Positions 41,943 through 51,500 of a stretch of 57,318 nucleotides of DNA are shown here, piece by piece. The stretch is from Bartonella senegalensis OS02 (lineage in GTDB: Bacteria > Pseudomonadota > Alphaproteobacteria > Rhizobiales > Rhizobiaceae), in assembly GCF_000312545.1 (NCBI RefSeq), contig NZ_HE997540.1, positions 70,128 to 127,445 on the forward strand, read 5' to 3'. The notes beneath the pieces are model-generated. The model saw only the letters and a program-made list of their open reading frames with translations, ran no database searches and was not told the origin of the DNA. A program made the translations under genes and the position numbers. Positions within the stretch are counted from its first letter, which is position 1. Every line of letters starts with the position of its first letter.

Positions 41943-42425
41943 CAGTCAATGTCCTTTATTTTGAAAGCTCAATTGCGTTTTCCCACTTCCCCCTCAACGT
42001 CAACAAAAAAACAATAATACCCCGCATTGCAAAGTTAATGCAAAATCTTTCATACAAAAATTATCCCTGACAATGTAACAGCAATATATAAAAACTCTCA
42101 CAAATATTATGGAAAAGTTTGCAATAAAACGCAGTCAAATACCATATCCGTTTAAATATATTCATTTAAGAAAAAATATCTGAGCCTATTTGCTCAAAAA
42201 CAAGCAATTTTTGTCATATAGAATAATGACCTTGTTCAAAGAGCAGTTAGAATTATCACAATATTGAACAGATAAAATAACTATTTTTTAAAACAAAAAA
42301 TATTAATATTCATTTACCGACTATAAGACCACTCCTACAATGAAAAGGCTTTTATATATTTATATAAAAGCCACCCATTTTCATAAAAATCAGTTTTAAA
42401 AGAACATGATAACTGTAATCATACT
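41943..42425. other. AT-rich gap in the usual place of secDF
   Basis: 483 bp with no open frame of interest, very AT-rich. It contains the yajC terminator. In the conserved alphaproteobacterial order yajC-secDF-Mth938-squalene synthase, secD/secF would lie exactly here, and I see no remnant of their motifs. Confidence 0.55.
42347..42372 (-). terminator. Rho-independent terminator after yajC
   Basis: A perfect 12-bp stem GGCTTTTATATA / TATATAAAAGCC with a 2-nt spacer, followed on the minus strand by TTTT. It lies 54 bp after the yajC stop codon and isolates the downstream pair. Confidence 0.8.
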
Positions 42426-42872
42426 TTAAGATTGCTCTTCCTTTGATACAGATTCTTTTTCTTTAGAGGAAACCACATTTTCCTTCTTTGCAGTTTTAGC
42501 TTTCTGCGATGTTTTTACTTTAGCATTCAATTTTGATTTTTCTTCCGGAACTGGTTCTCCTTTAACACGAACATCTGATAACATTGAACGTATAACGCGA
42601 ATACGCGTACCATCACAGATTTCAACCTCTAATTCACCGCTCTCAGCGTAAACTTTCGTAACCTTACCGATAACACCACCACCCGTTATCACTGTATCAC
42701 CACGACGTACAGCATCCAGCATTTCCTGGCGCTTTTTCATTTGTGCACGCTGTGGACGAATAATAAAAAAATACATAATTCCAAAAATCAGAATGAACGG
42801 GACGAAAGTAACAAGTGAGGGCCCGTGGGAAACACCGCCTGCAACTTGAGCATAAGCGTTCGTAATAAACAT
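42426..42872 (-). CDS. yajC: Preprotein translocase subunit YajC
   Basis: Small inner-membrane protein that associates with SecDF. One TM helix with the signature LVTFVPFILIFGIMYFFIIRPQRAQMKKRQEML, then GDTVITGGGVIGKVTKV and a lysine/glutamate-rich tail. The first residues MFITNAYAQVAGG look like the family N-terminus. 148 aa, slightly long because of the charged tail. secDF, normally next, is absent here. Confidence 0.94.
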   Translation of the reverse strand: MFITNAYAQVAGGVSHGPSLVTFVPFILIFGIMYFFIIRPQRAQMKKRQEMLDAVRRGDTVITGGGVIGKVTKVYAESGELEVEICDGTRIRVIRSMLSDVRVKGEPVPEEKSKLNAKVKTSQKAKTAKKENVVSSKEKESVSKEEQS

Positions 42873-43239
42873 TTTTATCTCCTATAGATTAAACTTCAGG
42901 TATTTCCTACTCTCTTAAAATAAGCTTTTGGTTGAAAAAAGCCTTCCTAGAGGATCATCATACAAAGCAATAACTGCACAATTGTAATTACAGTTTCACC
43001 GAAAGGTGATAAATCCTTAAAAGACAGAAGGCAACGAGAAAAAACTTTAAAAAAACAGATTTATTTCTCTTTTCGAGAAAAAATGATACCCAATAACTTT
43101 CTTCCCTTCTCAATGAGCTTAACTGATCGCTTCCCTCAAACGTGTAAGCTTTTTTATTAAAAGAGCATTGATTTAAGCAGACCGATTGTTTTTTGAAATC
43201 CAGATAAATTGCAGATTTTTAGAAGAAAGTCATCTCGCC
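42873..43239. other. Gene-free spacer between nlpD-like gene and yajC
   Basis: About 370 bp, AT-rich, no open frame of note and no strong hairpin. It must contain the promoter of yajC, but I cannot pick a convincing -10/-35 pair. Confidence 0.5.
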
Positions 43240-44430
43240 TTAGTTTTCTAGATATTTAATAGGATCAACAGGTGCAGAATTCTTGCGCACTTCAAAATAA
43301 ACACGCGGAGTTTTAACATCCCCTGAAACACCCGACTTCGCGATCTCATCACCCCGGCGTACTCTTTGTCCTCTATTAACAACAAGTTTGCTATTACAGC
43401 CATAAATAGTGATAATATTATTTTCATGTCGGATCATAACAACATTACCAAGCTCTTTTAGTCCATCACTTGCATAAATCACGATACCGTTTTCTGCTGC
43501 CTTTACTGATGAGCCTTCAGGCACGGCGATATCTATTCCCCGACTCGTTGCTGTCCCTTTCTTTTGACCAAACTGGCTTAGTAGACGCCCCCGTACTGGC
43601 CAACGCATCTTAGAAATTCCTGTAGACTGTGGTGTTACACTATTATCTTTATTCATCACGGTGTCTAAAACACCCTTTCCATCATGCAATGAGGACATCT
43701 GTGTAGAAGACTTCTGCTCAATATTTGACTTATTTATCTTTGCAGAAGATTGAGTTGTGATAAAAACTTTCTCTGAAGATGAGTCCTTCTTTTGTCTTAT
43801 GGAAGATGCAACTTGAGACTGCGATATAGACTGTTTTGATGCAATCCCATCATTATTGTGAGCATTCGAATTTCCTCCTGGACGCCCGCCTGGGATCATA
43901 AGGACCTGGCCGATATAAATGGAATTACTCCTTATTCCGTTTACTAATTTTAAGTCCTCAATACTGATCCCTCTCTGCCGAGCAATGCTTAACAGCGTAT
44001 CTCCACTTTGAACAATATAAGAGTTTTGCCGAAAAAGAGGATCATTCTTCATGTGTGAGCGAGAAAGTATTCCAAGATTGCGTGGCGGTGTTCCCATAAC
44101 TCGACTATCAAGAGAAGGTGCTCCATCTTTTCGTGGAGAATTATACGTAGCACTCTCATAGGTTGATAAATCATTACTTGGCTCTACAGGTGGCAATTCA
44201 GTACTTTGTATCATACCATCGCCGTACGACAACGCTGGCGAATCGTGAGACATCGACATCGTTGTAGACATATTTGACTGATGAGAAACCGTAGGATCAG
44301 AGAAAGGATTAGCGAAACGCTGCATACCAGAACTACACCCCACAAGAACCACTATCATCGCTAAAAGCGCTGTACCCTGATTACACTGGAAAACATTACC
44401 CAAAACTTTTAAACACATCGTTCTGCTCAC
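43240..44430 (-). CDS. LysM/M23-domain lipoprotein, NlpD-like (degenerate LytM)
   Basis: Probably an activator of peptidoglycan amidases during division. The N-terminus has a lipobox (MIVVLVGCSS, acylated cysteine at about 32), so it should be membrane-anchored. A LysM domain follows (YIVQSGDTLLSIARQRGISIEDLKLVNGI, about residues 138-180), then a low-complexity Ser-rich linker and a C-terminal M23/LytM fold (GRLLSQFGQKKGTATSRGIDIAVPEG, IITIYGCNSKL, RVYFEVRKNSAPVDPIKYLE). The zinc ligands of active M23 enzymes are replaced: R for H in RGIDIAV, and Y in RVYFEVR. This matches non-catalytic NlpD/EnvC-type regulators. It follows pcm, as in other alphaproteobacteria. Confidence 0.87.
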   Translation of the reverse strand: MSRTMCLKVLGNVFQCNQGTALLAMIVVLVGCSSGMQRFANPFSDPTVSHQSNMSTTMSMSHDSPALSYGDGMIQSTELPPVEPSNDLSTYESATYNSPRKDGAPSLDSRVMGTPPRNLGILSRSHMKNDPLFRQNSYIVQSGDTLLSIARQRGISIEDLKLVNGIRSNSIYIGQVLMIPGGRPGGNSNAHNNDGIASKQSISQSQVASSIRQKKDSSSEKVFITTQSSAKINKSNIEQKSSTQMSSLHDGKGVLDTVMNKDNSVTPQSTGISKMRWPVRGRLLSQFGQKKGTATSRGIDIAVPEGSSVKAAENGIVIYASDGLKELGNVVMIRHENNIITIYGCNSKLVVNRGQRVRRGDEIAKSGVSGDVKTPRVYFEVRKNSAPVDPIKYLEN

Positions 44431-44584
44431 TCACCAATACTCAACACAACCTATTAAAGCTTTGTAATATTACCTAAGAGTTAAAATAAGGTATTTTATT
44501 CAAAAATATCTTTACAATAAAATCAAAATGAATTTATCATAAAGTGAAGAAGCAGATATTTTGGGTGTAGCTGTAGTCTGAAAA

Positions 44585-45243
44585 TCAAAGCGTTTCCGCA
44601 ATACCTTCAATAAAAGGTTGATAACGCACTTGGAACATTTCTAAGCATTCAAACCGGCTCGCAATTTTTGTATAATGTGTGATGATTTGTACCCCTTCAT
44701 CAGGTCCTATAGCTTGAATGAGAATTCCGTTTTCAGTTAAAAGCTCTAAAAACTCTTTCGGTTCATCAGAGCGTGATGGCCAAATAAGAATACGATCAAA
44801 CGATCCTAAACCTGTAACAATACGACTTCCATCAACCTGCCGTACAACAATATTTTCAATGCCTAAAGTTTCAAATCTTTGACGCGCCAAATCAACAAGC
44901 GTTTTATAGCGATCAACTGTTATCACACGGTCACTAAGGTGTGCCATAAGAGCCGTACAGAAACCAGAACCTGTGCCAATCTCTAAGACACGATGTTTTT
45001 TTTCAAAGATAAAGCATAAAGAATCAAAAGCTGCTCTTCCAAACGCTCAATATATTCACCACACTCAATTGGAATAACTTTATTATCATAAGCACTCTGA
45101 AACCAAGGAGAACCGACAAACTGTTGACGAGGAATTTTCTCCAATGCCGCAAAAAAGCGAACATCATCAATTCCTTTGCTGCGCATTTTTAGCACAAGAC
45201 TAGCTAGCTCCTCATGAAATCGTAAAATACCCTTTTGATCCAT
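44585..45243 (-). pseudogene. pcm: Protein-L-isoaspartate O-methyltransferase, frameshifted at an A8 run
   Basis: Pcm methylates L-isoaspartyl residues in damaged proteins using SAM. The 5' frame holds MDQKGILRFHEELASLVLKMRS, FFAALEKIPRQQFVG and YDNKVIPIECG, then reads out at a run of eight A (complement of 44996-45003). The correct frame continues HRVLEIGTGSGFCTALMAHL, the SAM-binding motif I, and VITVDRYKTLVDLARQR to the end. One added A restores a 219-aa protein, the usual size. The zero frame at the site is A-AAA-AAC, a heptamer known to slip. The segment between IECG and the SAM motif differs from the usual QP-rich substrate loop, so the protein may already be diverging. An ATG at 45279 adds 12 poorly conserved residues. 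Confidence 0.8.
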
Positions 45244-45376
45244 AGTATCATTCGATCTCCAACAGAGTCGTTTTCTCATTATATGTACACTTTATTTTTT
45301 TTAGAATGGCACACCTTTGTGTTTTTATGCTATCATTTGTCAATAATAAACGTCTATCTGTTCTCTTTTTGCCAAT

Positions 45377-46654
45377 TTAAGCAGTAATGCAATGCATGCC
45401 CCTCATATAAGGTTGTAAAACATCAGGTATAATAATTGACCCATCGGCCTGCTGATAATTCTCAAGAATAGCAATAAGACAACGACCAACAGCCGTACCG
45501 GAACCATTAAGACTATGAACAAAGTGTAATGTTTTTTCATCTTCTTTACGATAGCGTGCATTCATGCGTCGCCCTTGAAAATCTCCACACAATGAGCAAC
45601 TGGAAATTTCACGATAGCATCCCTGACCAGGAAGCCAAACTTCAATATCATAAGTTTTACGTGCAGCAAATCCCATATCACCCGTAGAAAGAACCACGGT
45701 ACGAAAAGGCAAACCAAGTCGTTTTAACACATCTTCTGCACATTCTGTCATACGTTCCAATTCAATTAAAGACTGTTCTGCCGTGGTAATTGATACCATT
45801 TCTACTTTCCAAAACTGGTGTTGACGCAACATACCACGTGTATCACGGCCTGCAGATCCCGCTTCAGAGCGGAAACAAGGAGTCAAAGAAGAAAAGCGCA
45901 GTGGCAAATCCGATATCTCAAGAATTTCATTGTTTACCAAATTGGTTAACGGCACTTCTGCTGTCGAAATAAGCCATCGACCATCTGTTGTGCGAAAAAG
46001 ATCATCAGCAAATTTAGGCAACTGCGCTGCTCCATAAACACTCTCATCACGAACAAGAAGAGGAACAGAAACTTCTGTATAACCATGCTCATAAACATGT
46101 ACATCAAGCATAAATTGGCCCAATGCGCGTTCAAGCCGTGCTAGCGCCCCTAAGAGTACTGTAAAACGTGTACCAGACAAACGGCTTGCCCGCTCAAAAT
46201 CCATCTGTTTGAGATTTTGACCAAGATCAAAATGTTCCTTTGGTATAAAATCAAACGTCGTAGGTGTGCCAAAATGCCGAAGAACAACATTATCGCTTTC
46301 ATCTTTACCCTCTGGAACATCATCTAATGGAATATTCGGCAGCGCTGCAAGAGCATTCTCACAGCTCTCCATTAATCGCCTTTCTTCTGCTGTAGCAGAA
46401 GAAAGAAAGGCTTTAATCTCTTCCACTTCAGCTCTATAGTGTTCAACCATTTTCTGATCACAGACAGCTAAAGCCTTTCCTATTTCCTTTGAAACCACAT
46501 TGCGACGCTCCTGTGCAGATTGTACTTTAGCAACATGTGACCGACGCTCAAGATCAAGTTTGATTAACCTTTCAGCTTGTGGCTCAATGCCTCTCTTTGC
46601 TAACGCTTCATCTAATTTCTCAGGGTGTTCACGAATCCACTTAATATCAAGCAT
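45377..46654 (-). CDS. serS: Seryl-tRNA synthetase
   Basis: Charges tRNA-Ser. The N-terminal coiled-coil arm ([24 protein letters not shown]) contacts the long variable arm of tRNA-Ser. The class II catalytic core has motif 2 [25 protein letters not shown] and motif 3 [19 protein letters not shown]. Start ATG 46654 ([15 protein letters not shown]) has GAGGAA upstream. 425 aa, normal. It lies between tatC and pcm; surE, usually between serS and pcm, is missing. Confidence 0.96.
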   Translation of the reverse strand: MLDIKWIREHPEKLDEALAKRGIEPQAERLIKLDLERRSHVAKVQSAQERRNVVSKEIGKALAVCDQKMVEHYRAEVEEIKAFLSSATAEERRLMESCENALAALPNIPLDDVPEGKDESDNVVLRHFGTPTTFDFIPKEHFDLGQNLKQMDFERASRLSGTRFTVLLGALARLERALGQFMLDVHVYEHGYTEVSVPLLVRDESVYGAAQLPKFADDLFRTTDGRWLISTAEVPLTNLVNNEILEISDLPLRFSSLTPCFRSEAGSAGRDTRGMLRQHQFWKVEMVSITTAEQSLIELERMTECAEDVLKRLGLPFRTVVLSTGDMGFAARKTYDIEVWLPGQGCYREISSCSLCGDFQGRRMNARYRKEDEKTLHFVHSLNGSGTAVGRCLIAILENYQQADGSIIIPDVLQPYMRGMHCITA

Positions 46655-46715
46655 CAAAATTCCTCATTTGCATCATTTCTTCTCGTTTTCCTATCGCATA
46701 AGTTATAAACTTCTC

Positions 46716-47495
46716 TTAAGGGACTTTTTTCTTTTCCATACAGTAGGCAATTAAAATTGAAATCTCGTAAAGAGCTATCGTTGGTAATGCTACTGCAAAC
46801 ATAGTAAAAAAATCCGATGGGGTGACTATTGCCGCAATTATAAAAGAGATGAGAATAGCCCATTTTCGTTTAGACGCTAAACTATGAGCAGTTAAAAGTC
46901 CAACTTTCGTTAAAAGACTGGTGACAAGAGGTAATTGAAAAATCAAACCAAAAATCAAAATAAACGATGTCATAAAACTCAAATAATCGGAGATACGCAC
47001 TATGAACTCTATTCTTAAATGAACATCCGGAAGAACTTGCTGAGAAAGGCTAAACCAAAGCATAATCGGTGCTAACAGAGCATAAACAAATGCTCCACCA
47101 AGACAAAATAAAATCGGTCCACCAATGAGAAATGGTAAAAAAGCCATACGCTCATTTTTATAAAGCCCTGGTGCAATAAAGCTATAACACTGAAAAGCCG
47201 TATAAGGAAAAGACAAAATTGCCGCCCCAAATGCAGCAAGTTTCATCTTTGTTAAAAAAGTTTCCCATACTTGTGTTGATTGCAAACGAATACTTTCAGG
47301 ATTACCACTCGATATTTTCATGGCCCACTGATAAGGCCATATCAAAAAATTTAAGATATAATCTTTAACAAGAAAACATATAATAAAAGCGGCAAAAAAT
47401 GCGATCAGAGCGGCAATAATTCGCTGACGCAATTCAATCAAATGCTCTAAAAGAGGTGCTATATTGGCATCAACTTCATCTCTCTCAACATTCAT
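46716..47495 (-). CDS. tatC: Sec-independent translocase subunit TatC
   Basis: Six-helix membrane receptor for twin-arginine signal peptides. Family motifs: LLEHLIELRQRIIAALIAF near the N-terminus, FLTKMKLAAFGAAILSFPYTAFQCYSFIAPGLYKNER, and FIIAAIVTPSDFFTMFAVALP. 259 aa. The ATG overlaps the tatB stop by 4 bp, so translation is coupled. Together with tatA and tatB the full Tat system is encoded here. Confidence 0.95.
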   Translation of the reverse strand: MNVERDEVDANIAPLLEHLIELRQRIIAALIAFFAAFIICFLVKDYILNFLIWPYQWAMKISSGNPESIRLQSTQVWETFLTKMKLAAFGAAILSFPYTAFQCYSFIAPGLYKNERMAFLPFLIGGPILFCLGGAFVYALLAPIMLWFSLSQQVLPDVHLRIEFIVRISDYLSFMTSFILIFGLIFQLPLVTSLLTKVGLLTAHSLASKRKWAILISFIIAAIVTPSDFFTMFAVALPTIALYEISILIAYCMEKKKVP

Positions 47496-47932
47496 GACGC
47501 ATCTTCTTTATCTTTAGAAGTTACAGATACGTTCCCAGAATTATGAGAATCAACAGGTACGGCTAAGTCTTCATCAGTTTTGTTCTGATCACATTCCAAA
47601 TTTTCTTGACCTTTTTCTAATTTATGGTGCATTGTATTGACATCAAAATTACCCGGAATATCACCTCTTATATCCTGCATGGGGTTTAAAATCCCTGTTA
47701 ACTTTCTGTCTGGATTAAAATTGTCCATATCCGATAATGTCTTTTGCAAATCACCGAGCTCAGCTTGTTTTATTGCATCATCAAACTGGCGGCGAAATTC
47801 ATTGGCTGTTGAACGCACATACGCTACTGCCTTTGACATTGCTCTTAACATTTTAGGCAAATCTTTTGGTCCAACTACAACGATGAGAATAATTAAGATT
47901 ACGAGAAACTCTGGCCCATCAATCCCGAACAT
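47492..47932 (-). CDS. tatB: Sec-independent translocase subunit TatB
   Basis: Substrate-receptor partner of TatC. An N-terminal TM helix with the TatB features MFGIDGPEFLVILIILIVVVGPKDLPKMLRAMSK, an amphipathic helix (AYVRSTANEFRRQFDDAIKQAELGDLQ) and a disordered charged tail. The GPKDLP turn and the acidic residue in the TM segment separate it from TatA. 146 aa; 47 bp after tatA and 4-bp overlap with tatC. Confidence 0.94.
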   Translation of the reverse strand: MFGIDGPEFLVILIILIVVVGPKDLPKMLRAMSKAVAYVRSTANEFRRQFDDAIKQAELGDLQKTLSDMDNFNPDRKLTGILNPMQDIRGDIPGNFDVNTMHHKLEKGQENLECDQNKTDEDLAVPVDSHNSGNVSVTSKDKEDAS

Positions 47933-47979
47933 CGTTTATACTCAACTTCCTCATTTCAATAATAACGATTGTATCTTTG

Positions 47980-48294
47980 TTATTTTATACGCTGTTTTTT
48001 AACAACAGAAGTTTTGCCTTCTCTAGTGGAAGAAGAACCTTTTGCGCGCATGGCTGCAAGCTTTACCGATAAAGACTGAGATTTTTGAGGCTCAACATCC
48101 ATTTTTTCAGAATAGTCAGCCATTTCAAGCTTATCCTCGAGCATGTCCTCTTCGTCTTTCATATTCTTTTTGAAAGCTTTGATCCCCTTTGCAACATCGC
48201 CCATTAATTCAGAAACCTTACCACGCCCGAAAAGTACAATGATAATCAGTAAAATTACAATTAAATGTGTTGGTGAAAAAATATTACCCATCAC
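47980..48294 (-). CDS. tatA: Sec-independent translocase subunit TatA
   Basis: Pore-forming component of the Tat system. Single N-terminal TM helix and hinge: [45 protein letters not shown], with the FGRGK hinge and amphipathic helix. 104 aa, with a tail longer than average and rich in Lys/Ser. It begins the tatABC unit. scpA and scpB, usual upstream neighbours after nagZ, are not present in the 210-bp gap. Confidence 0.94.
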   Translation of the reverse strand: MMGNIFSPTHLIVILLIIIVLFGRGKVSELMGDVAKGIKAFKKNMKDEEDMLEDKLEMADYSEKMDVEPQKSQSLSVKLAAMRAKGSSSTREGKTSVVKKQRIK

Positions 48295-48504
48295 TCTCTC
48301 TCACTACTTTTAAATTTGATTTCACTTATTTATACTGGCTCTGTAAGGAATGTAGCAAATATAATCATATTTTACTTGTATATTTTCTTCTCAAGTTAAA
48401 GACAATCGCACATCTTTTTTATTGTAAACTACCTTTTAGACTTTCTCCAGCTTTTCCTTAGCATATTACAATAAGCATAGATAAATTAAAAATGACAAAC
48501 CTCT

Positions 48505-49536
48505 TCAAATAAAAGTCAAAAGGTTTGAAAACTCTTCTCTCAAGGCAACTTCATCTGAGCTGTCTTCTTGCAGAATTCGCCTGCTAGCCCTATGCACACG
48601 TTCTAATGCCTTACCTTTTAAAAATGGCGCTGTATGCGCAATCGCACACATCTCTTCTAAATGACCATTACAATGTAAAACAATATCACAGCCGGCAGCA
48701 AAAATTTTACGTGTTAAATCAGAGAAATTTTCCGAAAATGCATTGTTCCAAAGAGCTTTCATTGATACATCATCTGATATTAAAAGCCCATCAAAACCTA
48801 TCTTTTTACGAATAACATTCTCAATAACTCTCTTAGAAAGTGTTGCAGGAAACCTCTCGTCAATTGCTCCGTAGACAATATGCCCAGTCATCGCAGCTGG
48901 CAAATCAGCTAAATTTTTAAAAGGCATAAAATCATGCTTCTCCAAAATATCAAGGAAGGCATCAACATGTGCTAATTCAAAATGCGTATCGCAAAGCGCT
49001 CTACCATGTCCGGGAATATGTTTCATTACTGGTAAAACACCCCCATCCAAAAGCCCCTTAGCAGCTGCACTCCCTAAAGCTGTCACTGTTTCTACATCTT
49101 TAGCATAAGCACGCGTTCCAATAACATCGTGTGCTCCACCCACCGGAATATCTAAAACAGGAAGACAATTGGCATTTATACCAAGCTTTATTAAGTCAAA
49201 AGCATGAAGTCGAGACATAATCCACGCAGCGCGAATTCCTTTATCTTGATCCTTTTTATAAAGTTTCCCCAAAGTTGCAGCTGCTGGATAATGAGGTACC
49301 AGAGGTGGAAGCAAACGTTGTACTTTTCCTCCTTCTTGATCAATAAAAATAAAAACGTCATCACGCCCACTTACCTCACGTAAAGATGTCGTCAATGCCT
49401 TAATGTCATCTGCTGACCCAATATTGCGAGCAAATAGAATAAAAGCCCAAGGCTTATACTCAGCAATAAAGGCTTTTTCAGCTTCTCTTAGAACAAAACC
49501 AGAAATACCAGTAATTATAGCTTTTATTTCTGACAT
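48505..49536 (-). CDS. nagZ: Beta-N-acetylhexosaminidase NagZ (GH3)
   Basis: Cytoplasmic enzyme that removes N-acetylglucosamine from recycled anhydromuropeptides. The GH3 signature is present: FIFIDQEGGKVQRLLPP, the catalytic-loop motif MKHIPGHGRALCDTHFELAHVD with its His-Asp dyad region, and the nucleophile aspartate in FDGLLISDDVSMKAL. The second ATG (49536, MSEIKAI) has an AAGG ribosome site at a better distance than the first (49545). About 343 aa. Confidence 0.93.
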   Translation of the reverse strand: MSEIKAIITGISGFVLREAEKAFIAEYKPWAFILFARNIGSADDIKALTTSLREVSGRDDVFIFIDQEGGKVQRLLPPLVPHYPAAATLGKLYKKDQDKGIRAAWIMSRLHAFDLIKLGINANCLPVLDIPVGGAHDVIGTRAYAKDVETVTALGSAAAKGLLDGGVLPVMKHIPGHGRALCDTHFELAHVDAFLDILEKHDFMPFKNLADLPAAMTGHIVYGAIDERFPATLSKRVIENVIRKKIGFDGLLISDDVSMKALWNNAFSENFSDLTRKIFAAGCDIVLHCNGHLEEMCAIAHTAPFLKGKALERVHRASRRILQEDSSDEVALREEFSNLLTFI

Positions 49537-49541
49537 TATCG

Positions 49542-49877
49542 TCATACCTTAACATTGATTCCTTCATAATTTCTCATTTGATTGAGACAGTTCGCATATC
49601 TCATGTTAATTTTTTTAAAGCTCTTCTTTCGAGATTCTATACAAAAATCTCTCCATTTCGCATATGTAACGTGAAACTTGCGCCCCAAAGAAAGCCATTT
49701 CTTAAATGCTTCCGTGAGAAATCTATCAACATAGCATGCAAAATTTTTATTCTTATTGTTTATAGAATTTATCATTGATAAGTTTAACTGATTTCTGAGA
49801 TATTCAAAATGGATCATCTTCAAATACTTGGCTGTCTTATTAATAACTGTGCACATTGCGCTTAGAATCTTTAGCAT
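49542..49877 (-). CDS. Uncertain small ORF upstream of nagZ
   Basis: A 111-codon frame ending 6 bp before the nagZ start. It is rich in Lys, Asn and aromatic residues (FLTEAFKKWLSLGRKFHVTY, WRDFCIESRKKSFKKINMRY), has no signal peptide or TM segment, and matches no family I know. In many alphaproteobacteria a SPOR-domain gene sits here; this frame has no SPOR features. It may be a decayed remnant or a chance frame in AT-rich DNA. The composition leans toward non-coding. Confidence 0.25.
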   Translation of the reverse strand: MLKILSAMCTVINKTAKYLKMIHFEYLRNQLNLSMINSINNKNKNFACYVDRFLTEAFKKWLSLGRKFHVTYAKWRDFCIESRKKSFKKINMRYANCLNQMRNYEGINVKV

Positions 49878-50237
49878 TCTCCACTGGCACGTTAATTAAC
49901 CTGTCGCTTTCATTCATTTCCTCCTGAAAAGCGATAAAATAAAGAAATTCTTTATAATCTGCCCAATGCCTTACAGAATATTTTCTCCTGTTCTCACTAT
50001 GTTTTGTCAAAAGATTTAAAATTTTAGTGATTAATCCAGTTTATACAGATTAGATTAATATAAAACAGCATAGCCAATTACTCATTTATAACATTGGCAC
50101 TCTGCCAAACAGATATGCTTTTTTGATCAAAATATAATTTTCTCTCTGCTTGACAGGGCTTTTATGAATAGAAAAACTGTCATTTTATGTTAGTAAAGGG
50201 ATTTGGTGAGCAGTCTGAAATAGGATAGAGTTTCGTC
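49878..50237. other. Gene-free spacer upstream of rlmJ
   Basis: 360 bp between divergently oriented nagZ-side and rlmJ genes. It contains a TTGACA at about 50150 that could be a -35 box for rlmJ, but no good -10 follows at 16-18 nt. I see nothing else. Confidence 0.45.
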
Positions 50238-51089
50238 ATGAATTATCGGCATATTTATCATGCTGGCAATTTTGCTGATGTTTTTAAACATATTATTGTC
50301 ACCCGCATCATAGAATACCTCAAACGCAAGGAAAAAGCTTTTCGCGTTATAGATACCCATGCTGGAATCGGTATTTATGATCTTTCTTCTTTGGAAGCAC
50401 ATAAAACCGGAGAGTGGAGAGAAGGCGTCCACCGATTTCTTTCAGCACCTATACCAGAAGACTTAAAAGAACTTCTTTATCCATGGTGCAATATCATTGA
50501 AACACTCAATGAAGGGGAAAAAGACATCCTGTTTTATCCAGGCTCTCCTGTTCTTATTCGCCAATTACTGCGTAAACAAGACCGCCTCACAGCAATTGAA
50601 TTGCACTGTGAAGATTATCACATTTTAGCAAAAAATTTTGCCGGTGATTATCAAACAAAAGTCTTGCATTTAGATGGATGGCTTTCCTTAAATGCTCATC
50701 TACCACCAAAAGAAAAACGTGGTTTTATTCTCGTTGATCCTCCTTTTGAAAAACCTGGTGAATTTTCCCGTCTTATCGAGGGGTTAATGAAAGCATATCG
50801 CCGTTTCTCTGGAGGAATTTATGCTTTATGGTATCCCGTTAAATATGACAAAGAAATTGAAAATTTTCTTCATGCATTGCATCAAACAGAAATTCCGAAA
50901 ATTTTACAACTTGAACTGCGTATTCGAAAAAGCTCCATACCACCTACAATGAATGGAAGTGGTATGATCCTTATCAATCCTCCCTATCTCCTTGAAGAAG
51001 AAATCAAAAAGCTCAGCCCCTTTCTTATCACTCGTCTTGGGCAAGATAAAAATGCACAAATAACTCATAAATGGATTCAAAAAGAATAG
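50238..51089 (+). CDS. rlmJ: 23S rRNA (adenine-2030-N6)-methyltransferase
   Basis: Methylates A2030 of 23S rRNA (E. coli numbering). The family start MNYRHIYHAGNFADVFKHI, the SAM-binding segment RVIDTHAGIGIYDL, the NPPF-type catalytic motif here as VDPPFEKPGEF, and GIYALWYPVK and MNGSGMILINPPY are all present. 283 aa, normal. It stands alone on the plus strand with gene-free spacers on both sides. An AGGATAGAG ribosome site precedes the ATG. Confidence 0.95.
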   Translation: MNYRHIYHAGNFADVFKHIIVTRIIEYLKRKEKAFRVIDTHAGIGIYDLSSLEAHKTGEWREGVHRFLSAPIPEDLKELLYPWCNIIETLNEGEKDILFYPGSPVLIRQLLRKQDRLTAIELHCEDYHILAKNFAGDYQTKVLHLDGWLSLNAHLPPKEKRGFILVDPPFEKPGEFSRLIEGLMKAYRRFSGGIYALWYPVKYDKEIENFLHALHQTEIPKILQLELRIRKSSIPPTMNGSGMILINPPYLLEEEIKKLSPFLITRLGQDKNAQITHKWIQKE

Positions 51090-51500
51090 CTGTTATGTTA
51101 AAATTACTTTTCTATGCTCCCTAAATGAGGCTCCTTGTGAGGGTAATGAAAGAAGATTAAACTCCTTAGAGGCTGAACAAGAGTTAAATCTTTTGCTCTA
51201 CAATTGACACAAAATGTACAGAAAAGCGAAGGGTATGGTTTTTTCTTTGAAAAGAACGTCTTAGCTAATTTTTATTTTATAACAAATTTATCAATTCATG
51301 AATAAAGTTAGCTGACTGGTAAAACTTTTTTCTGGGGTTTCCTTCGTTGTTTTTTATAAAAAGTAATAATTCCAAAACTGTATAATCTCATGCCATAATG
51401 CGTTATTTATTAAGACAAAACTATAAACACATAAAAGACAAGAGTTAATGGAGTAGAATACCTCGCATAAAAAAGCACAAAACACCCTTGGGTAAACTGA
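51090..51500. other. Gene-free spacer upstream of uvrC
   Basis: About 410 bp, AT-rich, with no open frame of interest and no clear hairpin. The uvrC promoter must lie here or further upstream, but I cannot identify it. Confidence 0.45.
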
